NCBI GenBank assembly: GCA_025618425.1
Contig: CM046850.1
Coordinates: 492,819 to 556,818 of the forward strand
Source: Heliocidaris tuberculata
Taxonomy: Eukaryota; Echinodermata; Echinoidea; Camarodonta; Echinometridae
Direction: 5' to 3'
DNA: 64,000 nucleotides
Under the pieces are notes generated by a model that worked only from the letters and a program-made list of their open reading frames with translations, made no database searches and was not told the origin of the DNA. The translations under genes and the position numbers were made by a program. Below are positions 22,691 through 35,400 of the stretch, piece after piece. The number at the start of each line of letters is the position of its first letter. The first letter of the stretch is position 1.

Positions 22691-23920
22691 CAGGTTCATA
22701 GGTTCATTTTATTTTCATTTTCATGGAAATTTGTTGCATTTACATGGTAAGGTTATAAACAAGCATACATACATACATACATTTATGCATAGATAAATAT
22801 TAATATAAATAGACATAAGCATCGATTATACAAAAGAAAGAAAAAGGAAATTCCCTACACCTGAATGATGTTGGTAACCCTATAGACAGAACTTAACTTG
22901 ATGAATATACTAATTCATTTCAGTATGGTAATGAAATATTGAATATATACTTATTAAAGCTGTAAACAATCATTATTATTAATTATTTCCATATACAAAA
23001 ATATTTATTGTGCCTACTGAACTACTGATTAAGATTCTAGATAGGAAAAATCCCACACTAACCATGCTAATAACGGAAAAATAAGTATCCTTTACCACAC
23101 CCCCTGTCGAAGAAGCATATAAATATAAAGAAGATTGTGAGTCGTGAAGGTTATTCACAAATCAGAAGAATTATAATATGCTTTAAATAGGCCCTACATG
23201 TCTTTTGTTGCAAAGATGATTATCATGATTATGAATAAAAATATGGCATAAGCAAATGATTCTTTAGCATACGTGTCACTTTCTTTGTTTCTGTTTGTGC
23301 TGAGTTAGTGTACAAGAACAAACAAGCATTCCAAAGTGCATCTTTCTTTTGTTTTATGTGAATGAATTTGCATATAGAAAAAAGACATTAAAAAGAAAAA
23401 CTGACCACATATTTTGACGAGCATAATTTAGATGTGTGTTGTTTTTTTTTTTTGGTTTGTTTGTTGTTGTTTTTTTACAACAGGGATCATGCAGTAAACA
23501 AATAAGTAAACACTCTCATTGTCCATCTGCGCCTGCTTGAGAAAGCTTAAAGATAAGAGAGCTTGCAAGGTACATGTATTTGTGTAATTAATACATGAAT
23601 GGTAGATTTCAGCATGGCAGCCCATAGCTCAGATACTTTAGCAAGTCTTGTCAAAAAGGTGCAGATGGACAATGGCTGTGTTTACATAATCTTGATTATA
23701 TCATTTGACTACTTTTGAGAAAGCAATACAGTTTTTAGAATTTAATAACTTAATAATGAAATGATCATTTGACACCAAATTGCATCCCTAGAAAGTTACA
23801 ATTCTCAAGATTGTACATGTAAATTCGACCTGAATTGAATGAGACACTGTGGAGTTGTTAAAGGTTGTAAGGCCAAAAAATGGTTTTTGTCTACATCCAG
23901 AGCATTTTAGGCAGCAAAGC
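22691..23920. other. Intergenic, no gene seen
   Basis: A short retroposon-like tail lies near 22690-22790 (TTCATTTTATTTTCATTTTC, then CATACATACATAC). The rest is AT-rich without recognisable elements. Confidence 0.45.
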
Positions 23921-24235
23921 TTGGTTTAGAAGCACTTTGGTATTTTTTCAGGGGCATGTTACACCCCCTTCATGATGGAAATTTTTGTCAGATTTTATAT
24001 GTTTGTAATGTAAACCCATACCTCTTCCTTCTGATAAAATTTGGTCCATGGGCCTTAAGGGGGAAAATTTTCCCCAATTTCATTTTAGGGGCCGTCTGAC
24101 AACCCATCCCGACGTAAAATATTGTCAGTTTTTTTGTGTTTTGATAATGTATAGTCATACACCTTCCTTCTAACAAAGTTTGGCGCATATAGATGGGTTA
24201 AAATCAACCCGACGTGGGGGCCCTTGGGGGGGGGC
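23921..24235. repeat. Dispersed repeat shared with 30140-30420
   Basis: ACACCCCCTTC, CCTTCTGAYAAAATTTGG, GGGGCCRTCTGACA and a terminal GGGGGGGG(G)CT block occur in the same order here and at 30140-30425. The two copies differ by many substitutions. No coding function is seen. Confidence 0.65.
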
Positions 24236-24239
24236 TCTG

Positions 24240-26680
24240 TATTCAATTCAATTCAATTCAAAAATGGTTTATTGAAAGAAACATGTGTCGCAGCCAAAAG
24301 CTGAATAAAACATGTGTACAATATAAACTATCAATTACAAAGATTAACAAGAACGAAAAAACTACTACTGGTAATACAAGGTATAAATACAGTAAATGAA
24401 AGTCAGTCAGTGAAGTAAACAAATTATAAGATGCATCATTAGAATACGTTAAACATTAAAGAAAACCGAAAAGTACACAAATTATATTCGTCACACATAT
24501 TTTACATGTACTTCCATGCACCTAATAACAGATTAACAGTGTCTTCATGAAGAGAGGTATAGAGCCAGGTAATGACAAACAGATTTTAAGGAAACAAAAG
24601 TGACAGGGTGAGAAAGAGATGGAGAGAGGAAAGGATAGGGTAGAAATAGATGAGATAGGAAAGAGAGTGAGCACTGGCATTGGAAGACTAACAGAGAGAG
24701 AGAGAGAAAGAGAAGGGGTGAAAGGAGGGATACAAAGGAAGAAGGGTGAGGCAGGGTGACAAACGAAGTAATGGTAGAAAGAGAGAGAGAGAAAGAGAGG
24801 GAAGGTGTAAGTGGAAGAGAAAAATACATTGACAAATAATATTTCAAAATTATATTATATATACATGGTAATCTATACTTGGACATTCCATGGGTAATTT
24901 GCGAAAAATTTGAGTTTGAATATAGCAAATTAATGGGTAGCTCAAGATACCAACTAGATTGTGTAAACAATACGTGAGATTAACATAAGGAAAGAATGAG
25001 TAGAGAAAGAGAAGCAAGAGAGGAGATACGAAGATATAATCGGAGAAGATCTAAACTCAAGAACTGTAGAAGAGAGAGAGAGAGAGGGGGGGGTGGAGGA
25101 AGAAAGGAGTAGTGGATATTATTGCACAGTACATAAATAGGTCACAAATAGTAATCATTCAGAAATTAATAATTGCACAGAATCAATGAAATTACATAAT
25201 AAATATAGAAAATCTAATACACTGAGTGGGGACAAGGCAATAGAAAGCAATGAGCAGGTATGTCCTAAAGATTAAATAAATTAACCAATAAAACTTCAAG
25301 GAGGCAAGTTCTAACTAATAATAACCACTTGATAAATGAAGTTCACCTAATTCTCGTTAAGTAAGTCTATGAGGTAAGGTAGGGGGCTATTTCGGAATCG
25401 GCTGGTCTTACATTTGAATTGGTCAAACCTCGGTATTTTCCTTAGACAAATATCTAGCCGTTTAGGAGGAGGGAGCCAGTTTTTGCACTTTGGGTTGGTT
25501 GTCAGAGATTTTGCAAATTTTAGGGCAAGACTTTTCCTTCTAGATTCCAGAGTTTCCAGATTGATAGTTTGGCAAGCTTCTTGATATGATGAGTAATTAC
25601 GTCCTAGTATTATTTTGCAGACCCTTTTTTGTACTCTTTCAAGGTCCGTGATTTGTTGTTTGGTTAGGGCTCCGTTAAAGACTGGTGTGCAATATTCTAC
25701 ATTTCTAACCTACATGGTTATCCCATTTCAGGTTTGACTGTATTATCACTCCCAGTATCTTAGCCGAAGAGACGAAAGCTAGAACAGATTCACCAATATA
25801 TAGGTCATTACCAATAGGTGGTGTTTTCATGAAGGTTACATTCATACCAAAGCATTTGGAGGGATTCAGCTTCATATGATTATTGACTGACCAATTTTGT
25901 AGTTCATCAAGACATTCTTGCATTTTGGGAGGTGATGAAGTTATTCTACACTCAGCTAGAGTTAGGTAATCAACGTATTTGAAATATGGGATAGTGGAAG
26001 AATTACATGCGTCGTTGATCATAATCAAAAATAGCAAGGGACCTAGTTTTGTACCCTGAGGTACTCCAGCATTGTTATTCATAGCTTCGTATATTTTACC
26101 CTGATACCTAACACACTGTCGACGGCCTTCTAGGAAACTAACAATCCACTGAATTAGACACGGTCGTACATCAAGATCGATCATTTTGCGGATAAGGATA
26201 TTATGATCAAGCCTGTCAAAGGCTTTACTGAAATCTGTACACACAATGGTGGATATCGATTTATTCTTTTCTGCGTTTTCAAAAAGACAATGCAGTAACT
26301 GTACCAAATAATGGGTTGTGGAGAGTCCAGACCTATTGCCAAACTGACGTGAGTCAATATGTTTTTCGATATCTTCCAAAAGCCACTTTGCCACAAAGTA
26401 TTCAGCAATTTTAGCAAAGTTACTTGTGAGAGCGATAGGGCGAATGTTGTCTATAGACGCAGGCAGTGCTTTAGGTATTGGGGTAATCTGAGATAGTTTC
26501 CATTGATCTGGCACAACCCCAAGCTGGAATGATGTGTTAAGAATATCAGTCAACGGCACAGACAATTCAAGAGCAAATTCCTTTACTACTCGTACAGGTA
26601 TATCATCTTTAATTCCTGCTTTAGACGCCTTTAACTGTTTAAGCTTAGAAAGTACTTCCCATGCATGGTTGGACCAGAGG
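24240..26680 (-). mobile_element. LINE, 5'-truncated, with most of a reverse transcriptase
   Basis: The 3' end is at 24240, where AATTGAAT repeats mark the tail. The reverse transcriptase frame runs from about 26665 down to 25705 and, after a frame change, to about 25330. Visible motifs in order are WKLSQITPIPKA, IRPIALTSNFAKIAEYFV, FGNRSGLSTTHYLVQLLH, TDFSKAFDRLDHNIL, AGVPQGTKLGPLLFLIMIND, KYVDYLTL (active site, second Asp replaced by Tyr), MKLNPSKCFGMNVTF and VEYCTPVFNGALTK. These suit a Jockey/CR1-superfamily non-LTR element. The 3' UTR at 24590-25110 is nearly pure purine on the + strand. The endonuclease domain is absent. Confidence 0.88.
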
Positions 26681-26689
26681 GCACTGACT

Positions 26690-26870
26690 TGGAGATGGCA
26701 AGTATGCAGGAAGGGAACCTCTGTCCAAAGGAGGAAGATCAGCTTTTGTGAATGGCATGGATGGTCTTGGTAACTTTAAGGGGTCAAATCCTTGTCAAGT
26801 GGGGCGGGACAGGCTCCTGGCCTAATAATCTTTCATGCACGTTGCACTATACTGTACGACACACTAATAA
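26690..26870. repeat. Dispersed repeat shared with 30460-30600
   Basis: GATGGTCTTGGTAACTTTAA followed by GGGGTCAA and GGGACAGGCTCCTGGCCTA matches the segment near 30490-30580. In both places it lies beside the 23921/30140 repeat family or a LINE, so they may be parts of one larger element. Confidence 0.55.
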
Positions 26871-28420
26871 TTGTGTAATCTGATTTTTATGCAACATTTA
26901 TTTATGTTTAGAGTAGATTATAAGCTTCTGTCAATACCTTATTCAGATTCATTGACCCCTAAAACTCACAGATTATTAAAACTGTTTATTATTATTATTA
27001 ACAAAATTTAAAAATAAATTAATTTTTTTTTAAAAGTGTCATATCCGTTACGGTTACAAAGAAACCATTGCTCTGCAATTATTATATGAAATTCTTTGAA
27101 CTTTGGTATGTATGTCCCTGATGATGAAATGTGTCTGAATCACCGACTCTGTACATTTTATGCCTCTTAACTTTCCTGCAAGAAGTCTTTAAAAACCAAG
27201 ATAATTTCTAAATGTCATGTCCGTTTCGCTCAAATGGACCATGTGCAAATTTCAGTACCTTTATAAGATTTTGATGGCCCGGTCACGCCCACCTGGCAAC
27301 GAAACCCTATTTTACTATTTCACTTTATTGCGTAAATTTTGAAAGTGATTAATAATATCATTTAGATTTGTTCCTGTGACAATCATAATCAAGTTGATAG
27401 CATCTTAAATCACACAGTCGGACGCTTAACGTCTAAGGTCATAATTCCAGTTTCTCGGTACCGGACGGGTCAATAGACACATTTACCCACCCCTGTCATT
27501 CCCTATCATCGTCTGCAAGTTACACTGTAAAAAAGTTGGGTAAAAATGTCCAACATGAGGGTCACTATGCTCAATCACTTTTAACTGCATCAACCAAAGT
27601 TGAACTGTACAGATGTAGATTAACATTCTTATTATGACAAACATTTTTAATGCAAAGTATATTTTTTGCAATAATTTAATTGAGGTTATTGGAAATACAG
27701 TCACACTTTGTTAAATCATCAGGAAAAAACTTTGGGCATCCTAGCTGGCACTTCATATTCAAGTCGTTCTTAAAGTCATGCGTAACTTTACGAACAGCTT
27801 TATGAAACACCCCCCTGGTAACTATTACATACTAATGTCTCCTAGAGGGTGACTCTTCTCTCCTGTAGCATGTGCAAACAATTCCTCTCGAAAGTTCTCT
27901 TGATTGTAAGTTTAATGCCGTCTCCTCCTTCATGAACCGTGGATGTTTTGGACCACCGATGTCCTCTGCCGGGATTGAATTTTCTAATTAGACAAATATT
28001 CAGAAAATGAATAAAAAATAATTCATTAGACCTACCCCTTCCAATATATATTATTACCTCTGGAATGTTCCTTGGGCATGTTTGGATGAAGTACATGCGC
28101 CCTGCATTGACCAGCGTTTCTTGGCTGCATCGCCAGCGTGGACTCTATAATGTAAATCAGGTTCATAGCCAACTAGAGGTCAAGCACTGCACTGACCTGC
28201 GAATCATGCCCTCAGAAAAATCTAAATTACAAGATATATAACAAGAAAAAGAGGAACCAACATAGATCCAAGTCACTGGGCACATGAAACAGTGAGAATA
28301 TTCACTCTGAAAGACTCTGCGCAGACTACATTGTCAGCACAACAAGAAATGGTGGTCGCATTGACCACTAAGAACAAACAAAGCGAAAAATACTACGTAT
28401 TTTCTATTATCATCATCATT
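26871..28420. other. Intergenic, no gene seen
   Basis: TACACTGTAAAAAAGTTGGG near 27520 resembles the end of the CACTGTAAAA transposon family, but no partner end was found. No coding sequence was recognised. Confidence 0.4.
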
Positions 28421-28424
28421 ATTA

Positions 28425-28760
28425 TTATTTATTCGGCAAAGACAAAATCAAGAAATCAGTGAATACAAAACAACAGTAGATTTAGAAAAGAGTCACATTA
28501 ATGCCAGAAAGAATTAAACACTCATCAAGTGTGCAAGGTTATGATTGCAACGTTATGATATAACCTTGTACTCCAAAACCAATATGATTATGGTGAAAAA
28601 ACGTAATTGCTGCCCCCTACTGCTGTACTGCTGCCAACAGCACATTGATCTCTATGGAAAATCCGTAGAGATCAGTGCAACAACGATACACAAATGCAGA
28701 TTTCCTCTCTCCACACAGAGAGGGCAGCAGAGCAGAGGGCTCATTTGGTCTCAGCAGAAA
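28425..28760. repeat. Retroposon tail and palindromic repeat
   Basis: A minus-strand tail (TATTATTATTTATTCGGCAAAGAC) lies near 28425. At 28648-28676 TGATCTCTATGGA and TCCGTAGAGATCA are inverted around AAA with one mismatch. Partial outer arms (CTGCTGCC near 28630 and GGGCAGCAG near 28722) suggest a small fold-back MITE. Confidence 0.5.
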
Positions 28761-29339
28761 AATATAATGACAAAATTTAATGCTTAAAATTCCTTATTTC
28801 TTGAATCAGTGGTTCAGCTGGTCACCAAACAAGAGAGACTTTCCCAGACAACGTTGGACTCACTTGACACGGCGTTGAAATCAACTCCAACATTTAACTC
28901 ATTAAAGAGAAGGTTGAGTTCTGGGAAAGATGAAAAATAATTTGTGAGCTTTCTCATTCATTTTATGTCAATTTGGAAGAATATCATAGTAAAAATGTCC
29001 CCTGAAAAGGATTGCTATTCAAATGCCCTCATATTCAAAATATGACAAGAAATAGCCGACGTGTTCGGGCCGAACATTCACGCCTAATGTGTGTGCAGCC
29101 CCATGTAGCCATTTCTGTGTGCAGTGCATGTGCCTTTCAGCAAGATTGAGTCAATTTCTTATCATTTTGATGATTCCAAAACCTCACAGTATACACCAAT
29201 TCTCATAATGACATGATCAACCTTACCCAATTGCTTTGAGACAGTTTCTTTCACAATGTAATCGCATGAACAGAACTCAACCTTATCTTTAAACGTAAAT
29301 ATAAATTGTCCTTGTTGGATAGGTACAAAATTTAAGAAA

Positions 29340-29499
29340 CGTAAATGTATGTACTTCTTTCCTCTTGCGTTCCCTCTATCTATTTTTATTCCTTCTGCAC
29401 CTCTCCTTCTAGTTATCCCTGCCTCCTTATCTTTCCTTCCCCTCCCCCGTATTGCTTATTCACAACATTTTAATTGTTTTTTTGTTGTTGTTTTTTTAG

Positions 29500-29544
<45 letters not shown>

Positions 29545-29985
29545 GTACTGTTCACATCCCCCTTCTCTTTTTTTGTTCCTTTTCCCTCTCTTTTTAAAAA
29601 CTTGTTAATAGTGCTCAAATTAGCACGTTTCTTTTTCTTCTTCTTCTTCTTCTTCTTCTTCTTCTTCTTTCTTTCTTTAAACTTATAGACTGTAACTATT
29701 TTTACTTTTTTTTCAAACAGGGGTCTATGAATTACAAGCCATGCGTATACTTAATTGATTCCTCCACTTATGCTTTCCTTTACAATTACAGTGTTTACAT
29801 TATACCAATAATCGCTTTATCAGTGTAAACCATAACCAAGTCCACTGAATGCTGTTCTGTCATATCTATGTTTCAATTCATATATTTGTTATGTTCCTGT
29901 TCTCAATTTTTATATGTACTGTTTACAAAAATTGTAAAAGATATATTTGTTTGTGGAAATCAATAAACTTTGAACTTTGAAAAAC
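29340..29985 (+). mobile_element. Retroposon 3' region: pyrimidine-rich block plus tail
   Basis: A C/T-rich block (29350-29680, including (CT)n at 29506-29542 and (CTT)n at 29633-29668) is followed by AT-rich sequence ending GAAATCAATAAACTTTGAACTTTG. The order matches the 3' UTR of the minus-strand LINE at 24240, here on the + strand. Confidence 0.55.
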
Positions 29986-30139
29986 TTGCTGGTAAGTGAT
30001 ATTTTGATTTTCAGTCTTTTAATTTTGTATTATTGATGTCCTATTGCCACAGATTATAGTGTAGCATTATAGAATGTGTATTCACAAGTGTGTTTCCTTT
30101 CCGACCTACAAATGGTACTAAAGGGCACTCTGGTGTTTT

Positions 30140-30600
30140 TGTTTAAGGGGTTCTGACACCCCCTTCCCGATTGAGAATTTTCTCTATTTTTTTTTTATTT
30201 TTGCAATGTGCATCCAAAACCCTTCCTTCTGACAAAATTTGGCTTCAAAGGGAAAAATTAACCCCAATTTTTAGGGGCCATCTGACACCCATCCTGACGA
30301 AAAATTTTTTCAGTATTTTGTGTTTCGTAATTTCCAATCACACTTCTTCCTACTGACAAAGTTTGATGCATGGAGGAGATGAGGTGAAATAGACCCGACT
30401 TTGGGTTCTCTTGGGGGGGGGGGGGCTTGGGGGGCTTTGGAGCTATACCCGAATGCTACGGTCATGCTGGCAACATTTCTGTCAATGACTTAGATGGTCT
30501 AAGTAACTTTAAGGGGTCAATCTTATGGGTAAAACATTTGTAAAATGGGGTGAATATTTCGGGACAGGCACCTTGCCTATTAGTCCCTTCCATCGAAGTT
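30140..30600. repeat. Dispersed repeat, second copy
   Basis: Matches 23921-24235 (up to the G-run at 30415-30426) and then the 26690-26870 family (30490-30580). Confidence 0.6.
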
Positions 30601-31024
30601 TTGAACATGTTGAATCTACAAAAGATAAGCAGTTTGCATAGTTTTAAAGACGTTGGTATTTGAAATAATGAGCCTGTTCAATGAATGATTTTTCTTGATG
30701 TTTTTAGGAAGATATTTTATCATTTGCATGATTATTTACCTTTGTTAAAGTGGTATGCATGATATATGAATATGTTAGTACCCCCAAATAATATAAAACT
30801 TTGTCATTTTGAAAAGAAATACTGGTATTATTTTTGTTATACATATTATGCATAATATTAAAATCCTCTGCACAGTTTTGAGATAGAATTTAGAATTTCA
30901 TTATGATATATTTTATGCAACATTAAAAATTAATTTAAACAAACTTTTGAAAATATCATTCCTTCGTGACAATATGAGGGACAACGTGTAATAAATTTCA
31001 CTGGTTATTCCACTCTTTTATACC

Positions 31025-31175
31025 CTGGGTCCCGTTGCACAAAGAGTTGCGTTTAAACGCAACTCTTAAAATCAAACGCAAGCCCTGAATGCACACTTCT
31101 GATTGGCTGAAAATAAAGTTGCGTTTGATTTTCCCGGGTTGCGTTCAAACGCAAGTTTTGTGCAACGGGGCCCAG
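31025..31175. mobile_element. Short palindromic MITE
   Basis: Ends CTGGGTCCCGTTGCACAAA and TTTGTGCAACGGGGCCCAG are inverted with one mismatch. Internal GTTTAAACGCAAC and GTTGCGTTCAAACGCAA extend the arms. The centre carries CTGATTGGCTGA, also present in the element at 48914-49079. There is no ORF. Confidence 0.75.
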
Positions 31176-31774
31176 AAAAGACGCTTATAGCAGTTCAATG
31201 GTGAGGAGCTAAGATGCTAAGAATTTAGGCAAACACATTTTAATGTTTGGCTTGGATAAGCGAGCAGTTAAAGATGTTTGCAAGATGGGCACTGTCACTT
31301 ATATACTATTATTCCCAAACCAAATGTGTTTCTTCCTCAACATGCTCAAACTATGAATGAACAGTGCAAGCTACACGTATTATGATCCTATCATTGAACT
31401 ATATATCGATCTATACTTGGATGATAAACACGATACACACAAGCTATTATCGATACCTGTGTTTAGAACCATAGTGATAACCAGAGTATGTTCAGCAAAT
31501 TAAATAGATTCGCAAACTTGTGCTGTTTTTGTTAGAGATTAATGAAGGGTATAAAGCATACATTGGGCCTGTATTTGCACTTGCTGTATTGCCCCAGTGA
31601 TTTGCGAAAGCAGGAATTCACCACTACTAAATCAGACAACGTTGTCTACAGGCATGACATGATTCGTTTGTGCGTTTAGTGACTTATAATACTTATCAGG
31701 AACCTATTGGAATTCCCATTATGAAAGACAGCCAACGGGTGGAAATTTTGTGTAATTTCATTGCATCATAATAT
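31176..31774. other. Upstream region of the fucosyltransferase-like gene
   Basis: No delimited element was seen. TTACAG ending at 31790 could be a splice acceptor for a 5' UTR exon. No TATA box can be assigned with confidence. Confidence 0.35.
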
Positions 31775-31834
31775 ATGCATACACATTACAGTGCATTTCC
31801 TTGGCGACATCATTGCGTTCATCTTAAGAGGAGA

Positions 31835-33286
31835 ATGGAACATAAAACTTACATCAAGTTATTCTTTACAGTCTCACTTCTCTCAGTCTCTACTTTGTTT
31901 GCTAGCCGATATCCTCGGGATTATGTTCGATGGTCACGAATTCTGCAGAAAGGTTCTAGGGAGGTTGTAAGAACTAAAGAGACCCTGATGAATGATTCAA
32001 AGCAATTAAAAGATTTGGAGCATTTGGCGGTAATTGCTGGTGAAAAAAGGCCGTCATCGGTTAGAAGCAAACTCAGTAAGAGCATTGCTAATGTTGAAGG
32101 TGATGTATTAAACCTGAACGTTAAATTAATTTTGAACGCCATGACTGATGTCCCTTTACGAGAAAATCGCCTGATACACAAGATTCAACAAGCGAAGAGG
32201 AATCTTAAGGATGACTGTGTCATCCGGATTGCCAAGTATTGCGCCACACGCTGCGATCATTTACTACAAGTCAATCATTCCAGAGATTGGACACTATTCG
32301 ACTGTGACTTTGCCAAGCCCTGTCACATAGAAACCCGTTTCGTGGGTCGTCTCACCAGCGATATCATGCAGTCGGTCGATGTCCTTCTCATTGTCGACTC
32401 CCTACATGATGGACTGCAGCTGAAAACTTTGATGGACATACGTCCTCCAGGGCAACTATGGGTTCTCTACTCCAGAGAGAACCCCGTTCATGATGCAGAG
32501 TATGCGCCTGAAGGTCTAATAGGAAACCCTTTCAATCTCACCATGACTTACTCCAGAGACACTGATATATATTTCCCATATTGTACTTTACAGAAGGAAC
32601 GAGTTCGCCCTCCTAATTTACCAAAGAAGACTAAGTTGATAGCGTGGATGGCCTCTAATTGCCACCGTTTGTCATGGAGGCGAGGTGAATTTGTCAAAGA
32701 ACTTCAGAGACACATCTTGGTGGATACGTATGGCAAATGCGGTGACAAGGGACAGCTCTCCAGCCAGAAAGCTAGCGAAACTCTATCGCAATACAAATTC
32801 TATCTAGCTTTCGAGAATAGCGAATGTCGAGATTACATATCGGAGAAACTCTGGAGAACTTGCCTCCTTCAAGGTATTGTGCCAATTGTTTATGGAGCAG
32901 AACGCGAGGACTATGAGCAACTAGTTCCAAGGAATTCTTTCATATACCTTGAAGATTTCACCAACATGAGTGCTTTTGTGGATTACATTTATGCGTTAGA
33001 CGCAGACGAAGCCCATTATAAAAAGTATTTTGACTGGAGAAAAGAAGGTACCGTGCATTGTTTATCTGCTCGCACATTTATAATGTATTCCCCTGAGGTC
33101 AATTTGTGCTATCTTCTGCGGAAATTTATCCATCTGCACATCCATCCAGAGATCTCGTGGCAGAAGAAGACACCAGACTTCGCATCTTGGTGGAGAGGAC
33201 AATGCCTTAACTCAACCGTAGAGACAAATGTGTTGGGGTTCAATGTCCATCAGCCTAAAATCAAGAAAGGAAAACCATCCCGTTGA
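31835..33286 (+). CDS. Alpha-1,3-fucosyltransferase-like protein (GT10), single exon
   Basis: The 483-residue frame starts at ATG 31835; the frame is open a further 20 codons upstream to an ATG at 31775, but this start places the hydrophobic stretch right after a short cytoplasmic tail (KTYIKLFFTVSLLSVSTLF), the normal type II Golgi layout. A stem region follows, then the GT10 features: WVLYSRENPVHDAEY, MTYSRDTDIYFPYC, HILVDTYGKCG and the donor-site signature FYLAFENSECRDYISEKLW followed by GIVPIVYG. Asn-X-Ser/Thr sites occur (for example NHS, NLT, NMS and NST). GT10 enzymes transfer fucose from GDP-fucose to N-acetylglucosamine on glycans in the Golgi. All key motifs appear intact, so it is probably active. 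Vertebrate relatives average about 360-400 residues; the extra length is in the stem. Acceptor specificity cannot be read from the sequence. Confidence 0.9.
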   Translation: MEHKTYIKLFFTVSLLSVSTLFASRYPRDYVRWSRILQKGSREVVRTKETLMNDSKQLKDLEHLAVIAGEKRPSSVRSKLSKSIANVEGDVLNLNVKLILNAMTDVPLRENRLIHKIQQAKRNLKDDCVIRIAKYCATRCDHLLQVNHSRDWTLFDCDFAKPCHIETRFVGRLTSDIMQSVDVLLIVDSLHDGLQLKTLMDIRPPGQLWVLYSRENPVHDAEYAPEGLIGNPFNLTMTYSRDTDIYFPYCTLQKERVRPPNLPKKTKLIAWMASNCHRLSWRRGEFVKELQRHILVDTYGKCGDKGQLSSQKASETLSQYKFYLAFENSECRDYISEKLWRTCLLQGIVPIVYGAEREDYEQLVPRNSFIYLEDFTNMSAFVDYIYALDADEAHYKKYFDWRKEGTVHCLSARTFIMYSPEVNLCYLLRKFIHLHIHPEISWQKKTPDFASWWRGQCLNSTVETNVLGFNVHQPKIKKGKPSR

Positions 33287-33444
33287 ATTGTAATTAAACG
33301 ATACATGGTTGACTCACAAAGAAACGATTAAAAAGGGGTTTATTTAGGTGACCCTGAGCAGAGGAGCTTTGATTAACAATTCATAATGTTAAGAAATTGA
33401 GTAATTTTAGTAATTTAGTAATGTCTATTATACTATCGTGTTTT

Positions 33445-33462
33445 TTATTCTTCATCATCGTC

Positions 33463-33506
<44 letters not shown>

Positions 33507-33570
33507 TATTACTCAGGTCATTATTATCACCTACACATTGATCATCATTATCATCATCATCATCATACTT
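33445..33570. repeat. (ATC)n microsatellite
   Basis: Imperfect CATCAT triplets lie about 160 bp after the fucosyltransferase-like stop codon. Open frames of poly-Ile or poly-Asp here are artefacts. Confidence 0.9.
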
Positions 33571-33624
33571 TTGACTGTTTATTGTATATTGACTGCTCTT
33601 GATATCGAAGTGAAAACGTAATTC

Positions 33625-35400
33625 ATGAAATATCAATCCTCTAAACTGTTACCAAGATACTTTTGTATTCGGATTATAAACATACAGGTATTAAAAAGGC
33701 AAAGCTCGCAAAGCATTTGAACTCATTATTTTTTAATGACAAAGGCCCAGTTTGAAATTATTACAGGTATGAAAATGGATATGTTAATAAATTTTAATGT
33801 AAATCAGCATTTCGTTTCTTCAAGTTCAGTGTTGTTTTCATATTTTTGCAGAATATTTTTAGAGCTGCTTGACAACAAAAATGATTTTTTTTTTAAATAT
33901 GGGAACAATACACATCTTTATATGATGGAATACATAATACTGTGTCACTTGTGCATACAACCATCATGTTTAACACACTGAGGTTTTACACATGTAGTGC
34001 TCGTTTCCGTTGATGGAATTTACGTTCCATTCAGGGTAAACTATCTAATGATCAAAAAAGGAATTTGTACATGTACCTCTCCTTTGTATTTCATTCAAGA
34101 AGTAAATGATTTCAGATTTTCAGATTTTTCAGATTTAGATTTTATTTCATTACATTTTCATTTTTCAAAGTATATAACAATAAGTATTATGAAACTGACA
34201 ATATTCAAAATAATTGACAACACAACTTAGTGCATAAACATTTTTCGTCACAGTATCTAAGTCTGCCAATTGCTAGTAGGCCTACATGTATATCGATTGC
34301 TATTTATCCTCGAATGCAAAGAAGTGTGACGAAAAGCTTTTTAGGGCTTACCAAAACTATATGTGACCTTTAATTGCAACCATGACTGCTAGTCAACGCT
34401 CTATTTTTTAGAAACATGCATTGATTATACTTGGCCTGTTGTTAATTTCAAGGCCACCCCGAGTGTACAATCACGCATTCCAATGTTGAAAGGAATTAGC
34501 GTACCAGAAACTGGAATATGTTTTTCGAAGTGCTGTTCTCACGCAGATATGCATTCATTGTATTTTTAAGCACCGTTTATTCTTTTCAATATTTCATTGT
34601 TGGAAGGAAATGACCAGAAACTGGAATATGTTTTTCGAAGTCCCGTTCCCACACTGACATGCGTTCATTGTACTCTTTGTACAACACTCGTGTATTCTTT
34701 GTTACTTAAAACAGACAGCAGTAACCATGGTAACCATAACTGTCTCAACACAGATATCCCCCAGAGAGGATTGCCACTTTTCAAATATAAATCTTCATTT
34801 ATTACATTTTTTGCCACTGCTTTTTTCTGCCTTTTAGGGATGATCTCAGTAGACCGACAACCAATGAGAAAGAAATTACGAGGCATAGAACAGCCTACAA
34901 ACATGACAAAGATACTAATGTACACATTTTCGCCTATAAGGTAAACCTTAGCGGAGCTCACCAGCCCTTTTCAGGGCTCTTATTCCTTGAAAGAATTACA
35001 TGGTGTAACCCTGAAAAAACTAATCTACAATTAAGAGTAAACCTATCAGTGTATTTCAATATACAAATTTACAATTACAATTGATATAGTTTAGCACACA
35101 CAAAAATAAGAAAGAAAAACACCAGCAAAACGAAGTAATTTTAATATAACACACTGATTATCCCATGCACTATAACTTGATGCTCCGCAATCACTTGATT
35201 TGAGCACCTGACACATATTAGGCCATAGCCTATATCCAAAACGTATATCCTTGTATTTTGTAATTAAAATAGTGATTTTATTGGTTTCTACTTCAAGAAA
35301 ATAGTTGAAAGCAATCTATTTCAATCTAGCCAGTACCAGGTCTTTGGGTCCTTTTGGAACAAATACCGGGCCACTGTGGTTTATGGTGGGTCTTAACCTA
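33625..35400. other. Intergenic with small repeats
   Basis: A retroposon tail of TTTCAGATTT repeats lies at 34110-34150, and an inverted copy of the 16973 repeat at 34337-34376. An 80-bp-scale duplication is visible: CCAGAAACTGGAATATGTTT followed by TTCGAAGT occurs near 34504 and 34615. No gene was recognised. Confidence 0.5.

Noticed and set aside
31775..31834. Upstream ATG as fucosyltransferase start
   Set aside because: It adds a 20-residue His/Arg-rich leader before the normal short tail and membrane helix; it cannot be excluded but is less likely.
31921..32181. Minus-strand 86-codon frame
   Set aside because: Shadow of the fucosyltransferase-like coding exon.
33445..33636. Poly-Asp frame
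   Set aside because: Translation of the (ATC)n repeat.
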